This document shows, piece after piece, positions 8,350 to 17,002 of a stretch of DNA of 64,000 bases; position 1 is the first letter of the stretch, and each line of letters starts with the position of its first letter. The DNA is taken from contig CAVSWT010000011.1 of assembly GCA_963731745.1 (NCBI GenBank), forward strand, positions 229,765 to 293,764, written 5' to 3'. The stretch is from CAVSWT01 sp963731745. GTDB lineage: Bacteria > Bacteroidota > Ignavibacteria > Ignavibacteriales > Ignavibacteriaceae. The notes below the pieces were generated by a model. That model had not been told where the DNA came from, searched no databases, and saw only the letters and a list, made by a program, of their open reading frames with translations. Position numbers and translations under genes: made by a program.

Positions 8350-8670
8350 TTAATAAAGCGGAACTGTGTTGTCTATTTCTTTACTCCAAGCATCAATTCC
8401 TCCATCAAGATTAAATATTTCATTAAAACCTAATGACTGAAGATATTGGCAGGCCTGGTAACTTCTTATTCCATGGTGGCAATAAATAACAATTTTTTTT
8501 GTACTGTCCAGGCCGGACGCATATTTACTAAATGCTCCCAATGGGATCAATTCAGAATTTTCCAATTTTGCGAATTGATGTTCCCAATTTTCACGAACGT
8601 CAATTAATTGAATGTTCTCTTTAGCATCAAACCAGGCTTTCAATTCTCCAGGTTTTAATTGTGTAATCAT
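8350..8670 (-). CDS. Single-domain rhodanese-like sulfurtransferase
   Basis: 106 aa, a single rhodanese domain. The N-terminal motif is IQLIDVRENWEHQFAKL. The active-site loop YCHHGIRSYQACQYLQ has the catalytic Cys (about residue 64), and the closing motif is NLDGGIDAWSKEID. It moves sulfane sulfur to thiol acceptors such as thioredoxin or cyanide. Placement between two peroxiredoxin genes suggests a thiol-redox role, though no partner is proven. Confidence 0.92.
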   Translation of the reverse strand: MITQLKPGELKAWFDAKENIQLIDVRENWEHQFAKLENSELIPLGAFSKYASGLDSTKKIVIYCHHGIRSYQACQYLQSLGFNEIFNLDGGIDAWSKEIDNTVPLY

Positions 8671-8687
8671 TCGTATTTCATTTTAAT

Positions 8688-9158
8688 TTATTGTAAAGAT
8701 TTTTTTATATTTTCATAATTAGGCTGATCGCCCGGCGACGGACAAATTTCGATATACTTAATTTTAAAATCTTCTCCAATTACAAAAGCAGATCTCTTCG
8801 CAACACCTTTATAATCATATTTACCGGGAGAAAATATTTCATATAGAGAATCGTATTTCGGTGCAACTTCTTTATTGAAATCACTAAGCAAAGGGAAATT
8901 TAAATTATTTACTTCGGTCCAAAGCCTTAATGCATAATGACTATCAACACTTATTCCCAACACTTGTGCTTTTAACGACTCGTATTGCTTAATATTATCT
9001 CTCATTTCACACATTTCTTTAGTGCAAACAGAAGAATTTGCAAAGGGGAAAAATAAAATCACCACTTTTTTATTTTTGAAATCATGAAGAGATAATTTGC
9101 TTCCATCGGTATTTATTAATGTAAAATCCGGCGCAATATCTCCAACTTTTAAAGACAT
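8688..9158 (-). CDS. Peroxiredoxin (AhpE-like)
   Basis: 156 aa thioredoxin-fold peroxiredoxin. APDFTLINTDGSKLSLHDF precedes the active site FPFANSSVCTKEMCEMRD. The peroxidatic Cys sits in the PxxxSxxC context, and a second Cys is five residues on. The C-terminal half includes AKRSAFVIGEDFKIKYIE. It is distinct from the PrxQ two genes downstream and closer to the AhpE group. It heads the minus-strand run ending in the pteridine genes and diverges from the ABC transporter. Confidence 0.9.
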   Translation of the reverse strand: MSLKVGDIAPDFTLINTDGSKLSLHDFKNKKVVILFFPFANSSVCTKEMCEMRDNIKQYESLKAQVLGISVDSHYALRLWTEVNNLNFPLLSDFNKEVAPKYDSLYEIFSPGKYDYKGVAKRSAFVIGEDFKIKYIEICPSPGDQPNYENIKKSLQ

Positions 9159-9389
9159 CGTAAATCCTTGGAATTTTTTTTTGTGAATAATTTAAAATTA
9201 GCTAATTATCTGTGTTCAACCAAATAAATCAAGCAAGTCATATTCTTAAAATAATTAATTATGATATATCCAACATTCCCTTCATTTTGAATTAGCCAAA
9301 GGTTGAAAATAATTAATAAAATTTCTGCTAATTATTAATATAATATTTCATAAATTCATGACTGAAAAATTAATTTTGTCTCTTACAAA

Positions 9390-10295
9390 ATGCTTGTTGT
9401 TAATAATCTAAAAAAAGAATTTAAAAACGTAACTGCTGTTGATAATATTTCTTTTTCTGTAGAAGAAGGAAAAATATTTGGGATGCTCGGCCCAAATGGT
9501 GCAGGCAAAACCACAACAATTCGAGCAGTCTTAAACATCATAAAACCAACTTCCGGGGAAATAACTTTTAATGGAAAACCCATTGCCGAAGAATTTTTTA
9601 ATATTATCGGTTACCTTCCTGAAGAAAGAGGCTTATATAAAAAAAGTAAAGTGATTGATGTTATTCTTTATTTTGCTGAATTAAAAAGCATGACAAAATC
9701 TTCTGCTATGGAACAAGCAAATTTGTGGATGGAAAAACTTGAGTTGCGTGGTGCTGCAAATAAAAAAGTAGAAGAACTTTCCAAAGGCAATCAACAGAAA
9801 GTACAGTTTATAACATCAGTAATTCACAATCCAAAGCTGCTGATTTTAGATGAGCCTTTTACTGGTTTTGATCCAATCAATCAGCAGCTGATTAAAGAAA
9901 TGATTCTTTCATTTGCAACTGCGGGAAAAATAATTATTCTTTCAACTCATCAAATGGAAACTGCTGAAAAACTTTGTTCAGAAATATTTTTAATAAACAA
10001 TGGAAAGAAAGTTGTCAGCGGAAGTGTTTCTCAAATTAAAAAAAGATTCGGCAGTAATAACATTAAATTGGAATATGAAGGAAATGGAAATTTAATTAAT
10101 AATCTTTCTTCAGTCATTCATATAGACAATTACAGTAATTATGCAGAAATACAATTAAAAGAAAATGTTGAACCGTATGAATTTTTAAGATCAATAGTTG
10201 ACAAAATTAAAGTAAAGCATTTTTCAGTTGTGGAGCCGACGCTTCATAAAATTTTTATTGATGTTATTCATAAGAATATCCCAGTTAAAGAATGA
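9390..10295 (+). CDS. ABC transporter ATP-binding protein (NatA-like)
   Basis: 301 aa. It has Walker A GPNGAGKTT near residue 37, the Q-loop region IGYLPEERGLYK, the signature LSKGNQQKVQF, Walker B LLILDEPF and the H-loop STHQ. The ~75-residue C-terminal extension is typical of the NatA/ABC-2 group. It energises the permease encoded next, with which it shares an ATGA overlap. The substrate is unknown; sodium or drug export is common in the family. Confidence 0.93.
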   Translation: MLVVNNLKKEFKNVTAVDNISFSVEEGKIFGMLGPNGAGKTTTIRAVLNIIKPTSGEITFNGKPIAEEFFNIIGYLPEERGLYKKSKVIDVILYFAELKSMTKSSAMEQANLWMEKLELRGAANKKVEELSKGNQQKVQFITSVIHNPKLLILDEPFTGFDPINQQLIKEMILSFATAGKIIILSTHQMETAEKLCSEIFLINNGKKVVSGSVSQIKKRFGSNNIKLEYEGNGNLINNLSSVIHIDNYSNYAEIQLKENVEPYEFLRSIVDKIKVKHFSVVEPTLHKIFIDVIHKNIPVKE

Positions 10296-11536
10296 AAAAA
10301 ATTTTAATAATTGCCAGGTGGGAATTTCTTGAAAAAATAAAAACCAAAGCGTTTTTGATTTCAATTATATTAACTCCGATAATACTTATAACATTTTCGC
10401 TAGCCCCAACTCTTCTTTCAAACGAACAAGCCGAACATACTAAAGCAATAGGCATTATAGATACTTCAACTGTATACATTGACAAAATGATTTTTGAAAT
10501 GTCCAAATATGAAATTGAAAATCATTTGCCAAATTATATTCTGATAAATCTGACCAACAAACGACTGAGTCTGGATTCATTAAAACATGCTGCTGACGAT
10601 GCTGTGTTTAGGAATAAAATTGATGGCTGCATATTAATCCTGAACAGCGGAACAGATTCAGTGAAATTAGAATATAGAACACAAAGTGTTGGAAATTTTA
10701 AAGATGAAGATAGAATTGAATCGGCATTTAATAAAATCAGGGTTGCACTTAAACTTCAAGAGCAAAAAGTTAAACCCGCTGTAATTCAGCTTATATCAAA
10801 AAAAATAGAATTAACTCAAATAAAAATCGAAAAAAATGGCAAAGAAGGTAAAGCGGATTTTTTAACAATATTTTTCTCGTCTTTTATTTTTATTCTTTTA
10901 TTAATGATGATGACAATCTATTCCGGCCAAATGCTGATTAGGAGTTTGATAGAAGAAAAATCTAATCGATTAATTGAGATACTTATTTCAAGCTGTACAA
11001 CTGAAGAATTACTTACTGGTAAAATTTTTGGTTTAAGTCTGCTCGGCTTGTTCCAAATTTTTATTTGGTCTGTAATTGGATTATCATTGGCAGGCAGCTC
11101 ACTTATCCCAATTTCCGCATTTGATCACCTTTTTATTTTATTAATTTATTTTTTAATGGGATTTATTTTTTATTCAGCCATATTCGTCGGGGTTGGTTCA
11201 ATGGTTTCAACTGAGCAGGAAGCTCAACAAATAACAAGCTATTTAAATTTGTTTATTATTTTACCGGTGGTTTTAGCAGTGCCTGCAATTCAAAACCCCA
11301 ATTCCTTATTAGTAAGTATTTTGTCGTATATTCCTTTTACACTTCCATCAATAATGCTAATTCGCATAAACACAATCCCTATTCCGATGTGGGAAATTTT
11401 ATTTACGGTTACTATAATGCTTGGCTCCATTTATTTCGTAATATTAGTATCTGCCAAAATTTTTAAGATAGGAATTTTATCTTACGGTAAAAGGCCGTCA
11501 TTAAGAGAATTAACCGAATGGATACGATCAAAATAA
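10292..11536 (+). CDS. ABC-2 type permease (NatB-like)
   Basis: 414 aa. The first transmembrane helix is at about residues 22-42. A ~150-residue extracytoplasmic domain follows, then five helices from about residue 190 (FIFILLLMMMTIYSGQMLI). RSLIEEKSNRLIEILISS is the conserved coupling region of NatB/ABC-2 permeases. It starts inside the stop codon of the ATPase gene (ATGA), so the two are translationally coupled. Confidence 0.9.
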   Translation: MKKILIIARWEFLEKIKTKAFLISIILTPIILITFSLAPTLLSNEQAEHTKAIGIIDTSTVYIDKMIFEMSKYEIENHLPNYILINLTNKRLSLDSLKHAADDAVFRNKIDGCILILNSGTDSVKLEYRTQSVGNFKDEDRIESAFNKIRVALKLQEQKVKPAVIQLISKKIELTQIKIEKNGKEGKADFLTIFFSSFIFILLLMMMTIYSGQMLIRSLIEEKSNRLIEILISSCTTEELLTGKIFGLSLLGLFQIFIWSVIGLSLAGSSLIPISAFDHLFILLIYFLMGFIFYSAIFVGVGSMVSTEQEAQQITSYLNLFIILPVVLAVPAIQNPNSLLVSILSYIPFTLPSIMLIRINTIPIPMWEILFTVTIMLGSIYFVILVSAKIFKIGILSYGKRPSLRELTEWIRSK

Positions 11537-11549
11537 AATTAAAGAATAA

Positions 11550-12503
11550 ATGATCTATTTTTATTCAGCTTTAGCTGCGGTTATCCCGATGGTAACTTAC
11601 ATGGTTATCATCTGGCGGTTTGATAGGTATGACCGCGAACCCTTTAAATTAGTTCTTCAAAATTATTTTTGGGGAGCTATTGGAGCCGTTATTCTAACTT
11701 TAATCGGCGGGCAATTTATTTCTTTTTTAATTTCACCTTACTTGATTACCGGCGCGCAATTTAAATATACTGAGACAATTTTAATTGCGCCTTTCGTTGA
11801 AGAATTTACTAAGGGAATTTTTCTTTTTGTAATTATTGCCAATAAAAATTTTGATAATATGACTGATGGAATTGTATACGGTGGGGCAATTGGTTTGGGT
11901 TTCGGCATGACTGAAAACTTTTTATATTTTATCACTTACTCATCTAACATTAATGACTGGATTTCAATAATTATAATTAGGACTCTGTTTTCAGCAGTAA
12001 TGCATTGTGTTGCAACTGCTACATTCGGCGCTTTGCTTGGGTATGCAAAGTTTAAGAATATTTTTTACAAGCTGACATTTCCGGTTATAGGTTTAGTTTT
12101 TGCCGTACTCATTCATATGATTTGGAATTATACTGTAAGCTTTCAATCAACCGCAGTTTTCGGATTTGTATTTATGTTTTTCTTTATGATAATTTTTATT
12201 GTTGTTTTTGTTTTTTCGATAGCAAGCGAAAAGAAAATTATTTTTAATGAATTAGTGGAGGAAGCAGAAAACGGTTTAATTCCAATGCATCACCTGAGCA
12301 TTTTAAATTCATCAAAAAGAAATAAACCAGGCTGGGTTGATGAAAGTATTCGTAAGTTATATATTAGTGCCGCAACAACTTTGGCATTCAGAAAAATGCA
12401 GATTAAAAATTGTTCAAAACATCGCATAACATTATATCAAAATGAAATTGATTATTTCAGGAATTATATTCTTACTTTGCTTTCAAATACATTGACAGTT
12501 TAA
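11550..12503 (+). CDS. PrsW-family intramembrane protease
   Basis: 317 aa with about seven to eight transmembrane helices. The family motifs are visible: IAPFVEEFTKGIFLF with the EExxK core near residue 80, GIVYGGAIGLGFGMTENFLY, AVMHCVATATFGALLG and LIHMIWNY. The Glu and His residues inside membrane helices are the proposed catalytic or metal-binding set. PrsW cleaves the anti-sigma factor RsiW in Bacillus. Here it follows an ABC exporter by 13 bp, and its substrate is unknown. The ~70-residue soluble C-terminal tail is extra. Confidence 0.85.
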   Translation: MIYFYSALAAVIPMVTYMVIIWRFDRYDREPFKLVLQNYFWGAIGAVILTLIGGQFISFLISPYLITGAQFKYTETILIAPFVEEFTKGIFLFVIIANKNFDNMTDGIVYGGAIGLGFGMTENFLYFITYSSNINDWISIIIIRTLFSAVMHCVATATFGALLGYAKFKNIFYKLTFPVIGLVFAVLIHMIWNYTVSFQSTAVFGFVFMFFFMIIFIVVFVFSIASEKKIIFNELVEEAENGLIPMHHLSILNSSKRNKPGWVDESIRKLYISAATTLAFRKMQIKNCSKHRITLYQNEIDYFRNYILTLLSNTLTV

Positions 12504-12507
12504 AACT

Positions 12508-13209
12508 ATGAAGTACAATGCCTGCATTTATTTAGCTTCGCTTTTTCCCATTTTTAATAAAGCTGAAACTCCCATTTTTGAATCGTTTGATCCAGAACAT
12601 TCATCTCTTCTCTATTCAACATTAATGATGAACAATATAGAAAATATTAAACATGTTAATGGTGTTTCAAAATTGGTTTATTGCATGGATGAAATTGATA
12701 AAGAGCATTTACCTGAGCTATTAAAAAATGATGATAAAATCGTTTTCACTTATAATACTTCCAGCTTACATAAATATTTTCAAAAATTATCTGATAAACA
12801 TTTTAATTCCTGCAATAGTAATCTCATTATTTTTTCAAGGTCAATGGGAATCACAAAAGACTTGCTGGAAAAAGCATTAGACCAATTAACTATTGAAGAT
12901 GAAGCAGTGGTTATAGGCAAAACTTCTGAAAATTATATTTCATTCATCGGTTTTAATAATTTCAACAATGAACTGTTTAATGAGATCGATTGGGAAACAA
13001 TAGACTATGATTCTCTGCTAGCAAAAGCTTGCAGACATGAAAATTTTATTCATGTTTTAAGCGGAAATATTTTGCTGATTAAAAATCTAAACGATTTTAA
13101 AAAGCTCTATTCTGAATTATCAAAAAAGGAAAGTCTATCTTATTGCAATCATGAAATGCATGAGCAATTTACAAACATATTTATAGAATATAAGGATTTG
13201 TTGAAATGA
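12508..13209 (+). CDS. DUF2064-like (glycosyltransferase-A-fold) protein
   Basis: 233 aa and soluble. The stretch EAVVIGKTSENYISFIGF followed by LFNEIDWETIDYDSL corresponds to the DUF2064 pattern (VVxGPxxDGGYYLIG...LFxxIxW). The usual acidic metal-binding and glycine residues are changed here, so activity is doubtful. The start is 4 bp after the PrsW stop, and the gene overlaps nadD by 4 bp, so all are probably one operon. Function is not known. Confidence 0.55.
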   Translation: MKYNACIYLASLFPIFNKAETPIFESFDPEHSSLLYSTLMMNNIENIKHVNGVSKLVYCMDEIDKEHLPELLKNDDKIVFTYNTSSLHKYFQKLSDKHFNSCNSNLIIFSRSMGITKDLLEKALDQLTIEDEAVVIGKTSENYISFIGFNNFNNELFNEIDWETIDYDSLLAKACRHENFIHVLSGNILLIKNLNDFKKLYSELSKKESLSYCNHEMHEQFTNIFIEYKDLLK

Positions 13210-13784
13210 GCTCAATCGGGATTTACGGCGGCACTTTTGATCCCATTCATAACGGACATTTGATAACTGCACAGGCTGTGAAAGAAATAAGGGAGTTAGA
13301 TAAAATAATTTTTATCCCTGCATATATTTCTCCGCACAAAACAGATAAGTTTTCAGAAAAAACTAGTCATCGATTAAACATGTTAAAATCAGCAATCGAT
13401 GAAATTCCATATTTTGAATTTTCAGATATTGAACTAAAATCTAAATCTATTTCTTACACAGTTAATACACTTATAGAATTCAAAAAAAAATATTCAAAAC
13501 TTGAGCTGATTATTGGTTATGATAATATAATTGATTTCCACACTTGGAAAGATCCTGATAAAATTATTAAGCTTGCTCAGTTGATTGTATTAAGACGAAA
13601 GACCGATGATAAAAAAATTGAAAAGGATAAGTATTACAAAGCTGCTCAATTTGTAAAAACACCTGTAATTGAAATAAGCAGCAGCGAGGTTCGGAATAGA
13701 ATTAAAGAGGGAAAGCCGATTGATTTTCTTGTCCCTAAAAAAGTAAAAGAATATATTTGCAGCTTTAACTTATATAAGGAGTAA
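13206..13784 (+). CDS. nadD: Nicotinate-nucleotide adenylyltransferase
   Basis: 192 aa. GIYGGTFDPIHNGHLITAQ is the nucleotidyltransferase (T/H)xGH signature, and VIEISSSEVRNRIKEGKPID is the ISSTxxR motif that binds ATP. It adenylates nicotinate mononucleotide to deamido-NAD in NAD synthesis. Length is normal. It starts in an ATGA overlap with the preceding gene. Confidence 0.95.
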   Translation: MSSIGIYGGTFDPIHNGHLITAQAVKEIRELDKIIFIPAYISPHKTDKFSEKTSHRLNMLKSAIDEIPYFEFSDIELKSKSISYTVNTLIEFKKKYSKLELIIGYDNIIDFHTWKDPDKIIKLAQLIVLRRKTDDKKIEKDKYYKAAQFVKTPVIEISSSEVRNRIKEGKPIDFLVPKKVKEYICSFNLYKE

Positions 13785-13788
13785 AAAT

Positions 13789-14718
13789 TTGAAAATTCTG
13801 GTAACAGGTGCAGCTGGATTTATTGCTTCTCAAATTGCAGATGCATTCATTAGTGAAGGGCATACTGTTTTTGTGCTTGATAATTTAGCAACCGGCTTTG
13901 AACATAATGTAAATTCCAAAGCTACTTTTATTAAAAAAGATATCGGAGATAAATCTCTATCTGAACTTTTTGAAAAAGAAAAATTTGATGTTGTAAATCA
14001 TCATGCTGCACAAATGGATGTCCGGCGTTCCGTGGTTGATCCTGCGTTTGACGCGAATACTAATATATTAGGTACAATCAACCTGCTTCAAAATTGTGTG
14101 AAGACTGGCGTGAAAAAATTCATGTTTGCATCTACCGGCGGTGCAGTTTATGGTGAACAGGATTATTTTCCTGCAGATGAAAAGCATCCCACTTCTCCCC
14201 TTTCTCCTTATGGAATTTCTAAACTTGCTGTTGAAAAATATTTATTCTTTTATTCTAATCAGTACAAATTAGATTATACAATTTTAAGATACGCCAATAT
14301 TTATGGCCCGCGTCAAAATCCTTTCGGGGAAGCTGGAGTTGTTGCAATTTTTAGTACGCGTCTATTGAAAGGTGAACAGCCCACGATTAACGGCAGCGGT
14401 AAACAAACCCGCGATTACGTTTTTGTCGGCGATGTTGTAAAAGCAAATTTGCTCGGCTTAACTGATGAGAAAAGTGATATTTATAATGTTGGTACAGGAA
14501 AAGAAACAGATGTCAACGAACTTTATAGAATGATAAATGAAATTGTTGGTAAAGGCCAAGAAGAAAAACATGGCCCTGCTGCACCGGGCGAACAAATGCG
14601 AAGCGTTATCACTTCTGATAAATTATTTAAGAAATTTAATTGGCGTCCGTCAACCCCGATAGAAGAAGGTTTGAAAAAAACAGTTGAATTTTTTAAAGAG
14701 AGGATGAGACAGGATTAA
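13789..14718 (+). CDS. NAD-dependent sugar epimerase/dehydratase (GalE-like)
   Basis: 309 aa extended SDR. It begins with TTG at 13789, placed by the AAGGAG site just upstream; the first residues KILVTGAAGFIASQIADAF give the GxxGxxG dinucleotide motif. ASTGGAVYGE and YGISK supply Ser and YxxxK, and RYANIYGPRQNPFGEAGVVA, GSGKQTRDYVFVGDV and FNWRPSTPIEEGL are family-conserved. It probably interconverts UDP-glucose and UDP-galactose or a related nucleotide sugar for surface polysaccharide. Substrate is not certain. Confidence 0.88.
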   Translation: MKILVTGAAGFIASQIADAFISEGHTVFVLDNLATGFEHNVNSKATFIKKDIGDKSLSELFEKEKFDVVNHHAAQMDVRRSVVDPAFDANTNILGTINLLQNCVKTGVKKFMFASTGGAVYGEQDYFPADEKHPTSPLSPYGISKLAVEKYLFFYSNQYKLDYTILRYANIYGPRQNPFGEAGVVAIFSTRLLKGEQPTINGSGKQTRDYVFVGDVVKANLLGLTDEKSDIYNVGTGKETDVNELYRMINEIVGKGQEEKHGPAAPGEQMRSVITSDKLFKKFNWRPSTPIEEGLKKTVEFFKERMRQD

Positions 14719-14736
14719 CATTTATTTTAACGTTTT

Positions 14737-15690
14737 ATGTTAAATGAAACACTTGTTGAGAAGCTGTTAATAAATGATAGAAGGGCGGTTGCCCGTTCAA
14801 TCTCTTTAGTTGAATCGGACAACGATTATGCTGCAGAGTTGCTAAAAGAAATTTATTCAAGTGTCGGACAAGGATATAGAATAGGCATTACAGGCCCGCC
14901 GGGTGCGGGCAAAAGCACAATTACAAATCAGCTGACAAAGTATTTTAGAAACAAAAACAAAACTGTTGGAATTGTTGCTGTTGATCCAACAAGTCCATAT
15001 ACAGGCGGAGCACTTTTAGGCGACCGTGTAAGAATGACAGATATTGGAAACGACCCTGGCGTTTTTATCAGAAGTATGGCCACGCGAGGAAGTCTCGGCG
15101 GTTTAAGTAAAAGGACAATAGATGCTGCTGATGTTTTAGACGCCGCAGGTTATGATTACATTTTACTGGAAACAGTTGGCGTTGGTCAAAGTGAATTAGA
15201 TATTGCACAAGCTGCCGATACAACAATTGTGGTTCTTGTGCCCGAATCCGGCGACACTGTTCAAGCAATGAAAGCAGGCTTGATGGAGATTGCAGATTTT
15301 TTTGTTTTAAATAAAAGTGATAGGCCAGGTTCGGAACAAGCTGTTACTGCATTACGCACAATATTAATGATGAGAGACCACGATGAAAAATCATGGATGC
15401 CCAATACAATTAAAACTGTAGCATCTGAGAATAAAGGCATTCCCGAAATAGCTGATGAAATTAACCGGCATAAAGATTATCTTCACAGCAGCGGTAAATT
15501 TATCTTGAAAAGAGAAATGCAAACAAAGAATAGAATAAAAGATATAGTTGAAAATAAAATAAGAGAAAAATTATGGGATGAAGACGGTGAGGATTCACTT
15601 AACTCATCTCTCTCAAAAGTTGTGCTTGGCAATTTATCGCCTTATCATATTGCAGAAGAGATAATTACCAATTTTAAAAAACAATTTTAG
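14737..15690 (+). CDS. meaB: MeaB/ArgK-type G3E GTPase
   Basis: 317 aa. It has the P-loop GPPGAGKSTITNQLTKYF, IVAVDPTSPYTGGALLGDRV, RMTDIGNDPGVFIRSMATRG, the switch ETVGVGQSELDIA and NKSD. These are the MeaB family hallmarks. MeaB guards and loads methylmalonyl-CoA mutase with adenosylcobalamin. The mutase is not in this window, but genes for an acyl-CoA dehydrogenase and an acyl-CoA carboxyltransferase follow, which fits propionyl/branched-chain acyl-CoA metabolism. Confidence 0.92.
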   Translation: MLNETLVEKLLINDRRAVARSISLVESDNDYAAELLKEIYSSVGQGYRIGITGPPGAGKSTITNQLTKYFRNKNKTVGIVAVDPTSPYTGGALLGDRVRMTDIGNDPGVFIRSMATRGSLGGLSKRTIDAADVLDAAGYDYILLETVGVGQSELDIAQAADTTIVVLVPESGDTVQAMKAGLMEIADFFVLNKSDRPGSEQAVTALRTILMMRDHDEKSWMPNTIKTVASENKGIPEIADEINRHKDYLHSSGKFILKREMQTKNRIKDIVENKIREKLWDEDGEDSLNSSLSKVVLGNLSPYHIAEEIITNFKKQF

Positions 15691-15813
15691 TTGTTCAGCT
15701 TTTCCTTTATTGTTAAATTTTTTAAAGTGAATATTCCAAAAGAATAGCTCTCTTTAAAGATTTGATTCACTTAAAAGGTTGAATTAATTTTATTCTAATA
15801 GAAAGGAAAAATC

Positions 15814-16977
15814 ATGGATGTAATGGAAACTCCATTTCTTACCAGCTTAAATGAAAACCAAATTATTATACGCGATACTATTCGGGATTTCGCTGAGAAA
15901 AATATACGCCCGCGAATTATGGAATTTGATGAATCACAAAAATTTCCTTTCGATATTATCCATCAGCTTGGTGAATTAGGTTTTCTTGGAATACTAGTTC
16001 CAGAAGAATATGGCGGAGCAAATTTAGGTTATGTAGAATTTTCTATTATCATTGAAGAGCTTGCAAGAGTTGATCCTTCTATCGCCTTATCTGTAGCTGC
16101 TCATAATGGACTCGGGACAAATCACATAAATCTTTTCGGAAGTAATGAACAAAAGAAAAAATATCTGCCTGATCTTACATCTGGTAAAAAAATTGCTGCA
16201 TGGGGATTAACAGAATCGGTTTCCGGTAGTGATGCTGCAGGCCTAAAGACTACAGCAGAAAAAAAAGGCGACAATTTTATTTTGAATGGGAGTAAAACTT
16301 TTACCACCCACGGCACCGTTGGCGAGACTTTTGTGATAATGGCAATTACTAATAAATCTAAAGGTAAAAAAGGTATTTCAGCTTTCATTCTTGAAAAAGG
16401 AATGGAAGGCTTTTTCCATGGCAAAAAAGAAAACAAACTTGGAATGAGAGCTAGTGATACTACGCAGTTAACTTTTGAGAATTGTGAAGTTCCTGCAGAA
16501 AATTTATTGGGCGAGGAAGGTGAAGGATTCATCCAAGCAATGAAAATACTTGAAGGCGGAAGAATTTCAATCGCTGCACTGAGTGTAGGCCTTGCGCAAG
16601 GTTGTTTAGATGCTTCATTAAAATATGGAAATGAAAGAAAACAATTTGGGAAATCACTCAATGATTTTCAAGCAATTCAATTTAAGCTTGCAGAAATGAG
16701 TACAAATATTGATGCAGCTAGATTGTTAACCCAGCGTGCAGCGTCAATGAAAGACAAAGGAAATCCAAGCATTAAAGAAGCAGCGATGGCAAAGCTATTT
16801 GCAAGTGAAATTGCCGAGAAGGCTTCTAGTGAAGCAGTTCAAATTCACGGCGGTTATGGATTTATAAAAGATTACCCTGTTGAAAAATTTTATCGTGATG
16901 TAAAACTTTGCACTATTGGAGAAGGGACTTCTGAAATCCAAAGAATAGTGATAGCAAGGGATTTATTGAAAGATTGA
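15814..16977 (+). CDS. Acyl-CoA dehydrogenase
   Basis: 387 aa, normal for the family. The N-terminal helical domain is followed by AWGLTESVSGSDAAGLKTTA (FAD/substrate loop). RKQFGKSLNDFQAIQFKLA and QIHGGYGFIKDYPVEKFYRD are conserved, and the C-terminal GEGTSEIQRIVIARDLL carries the catalytic Glu equivalent of the short/medium-chain type. An AAAGGAA site precedes the ATG. It oxidises acyl-CoA to enoyl-CoA. With the MCC-like carboxyltransferase next door it may act on isovaleryl-CoA, but butyryl-CoA is also possible. Confidence 0.93.
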   Translation: MDVMETPFLTSLNENQIIIRDTIRDFAEKNIRPRIMEFDESQKFPFDIIHQLGELGFLGILVPEEYGGANLGYVEFSIIIEELARVDPSIALSVAAHNGLGTNHINLFGSNEQKKKYLPDLTSGKKIAAWGLTESVSGSDAAGLKTTAEKKGDNFILNGSKTFTTHGTVGETFVIMAITNKSKGKKGISAFILEKGMEGFFHGKKENKLGMRASDTTQLTFENCEVPAENLLGEEGEGFIQAMKILEGGRISIAALSVGLAQGCLDASLKYGNERKQFGKSLNDFQAIQFKLAEMSTNIDAARLLTQRAASMKDKGNPSIKEAAMAKLFASEIAEKASSEAVQIHGGYGFIKDYPVEKFYRDVKLCTIGEGTSEIQRIVIARDLLKD

Positions 16978-17002
16978 TAATAAAATTTAAAATTAAAACA
17001 TA

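Noticed and set aside
16122..16661. 179-codon minus-strand frame
   Set aside because: It lies wholly within the acyl-CoA dehydrogenase gene, whose protein motifs are unmistakable.
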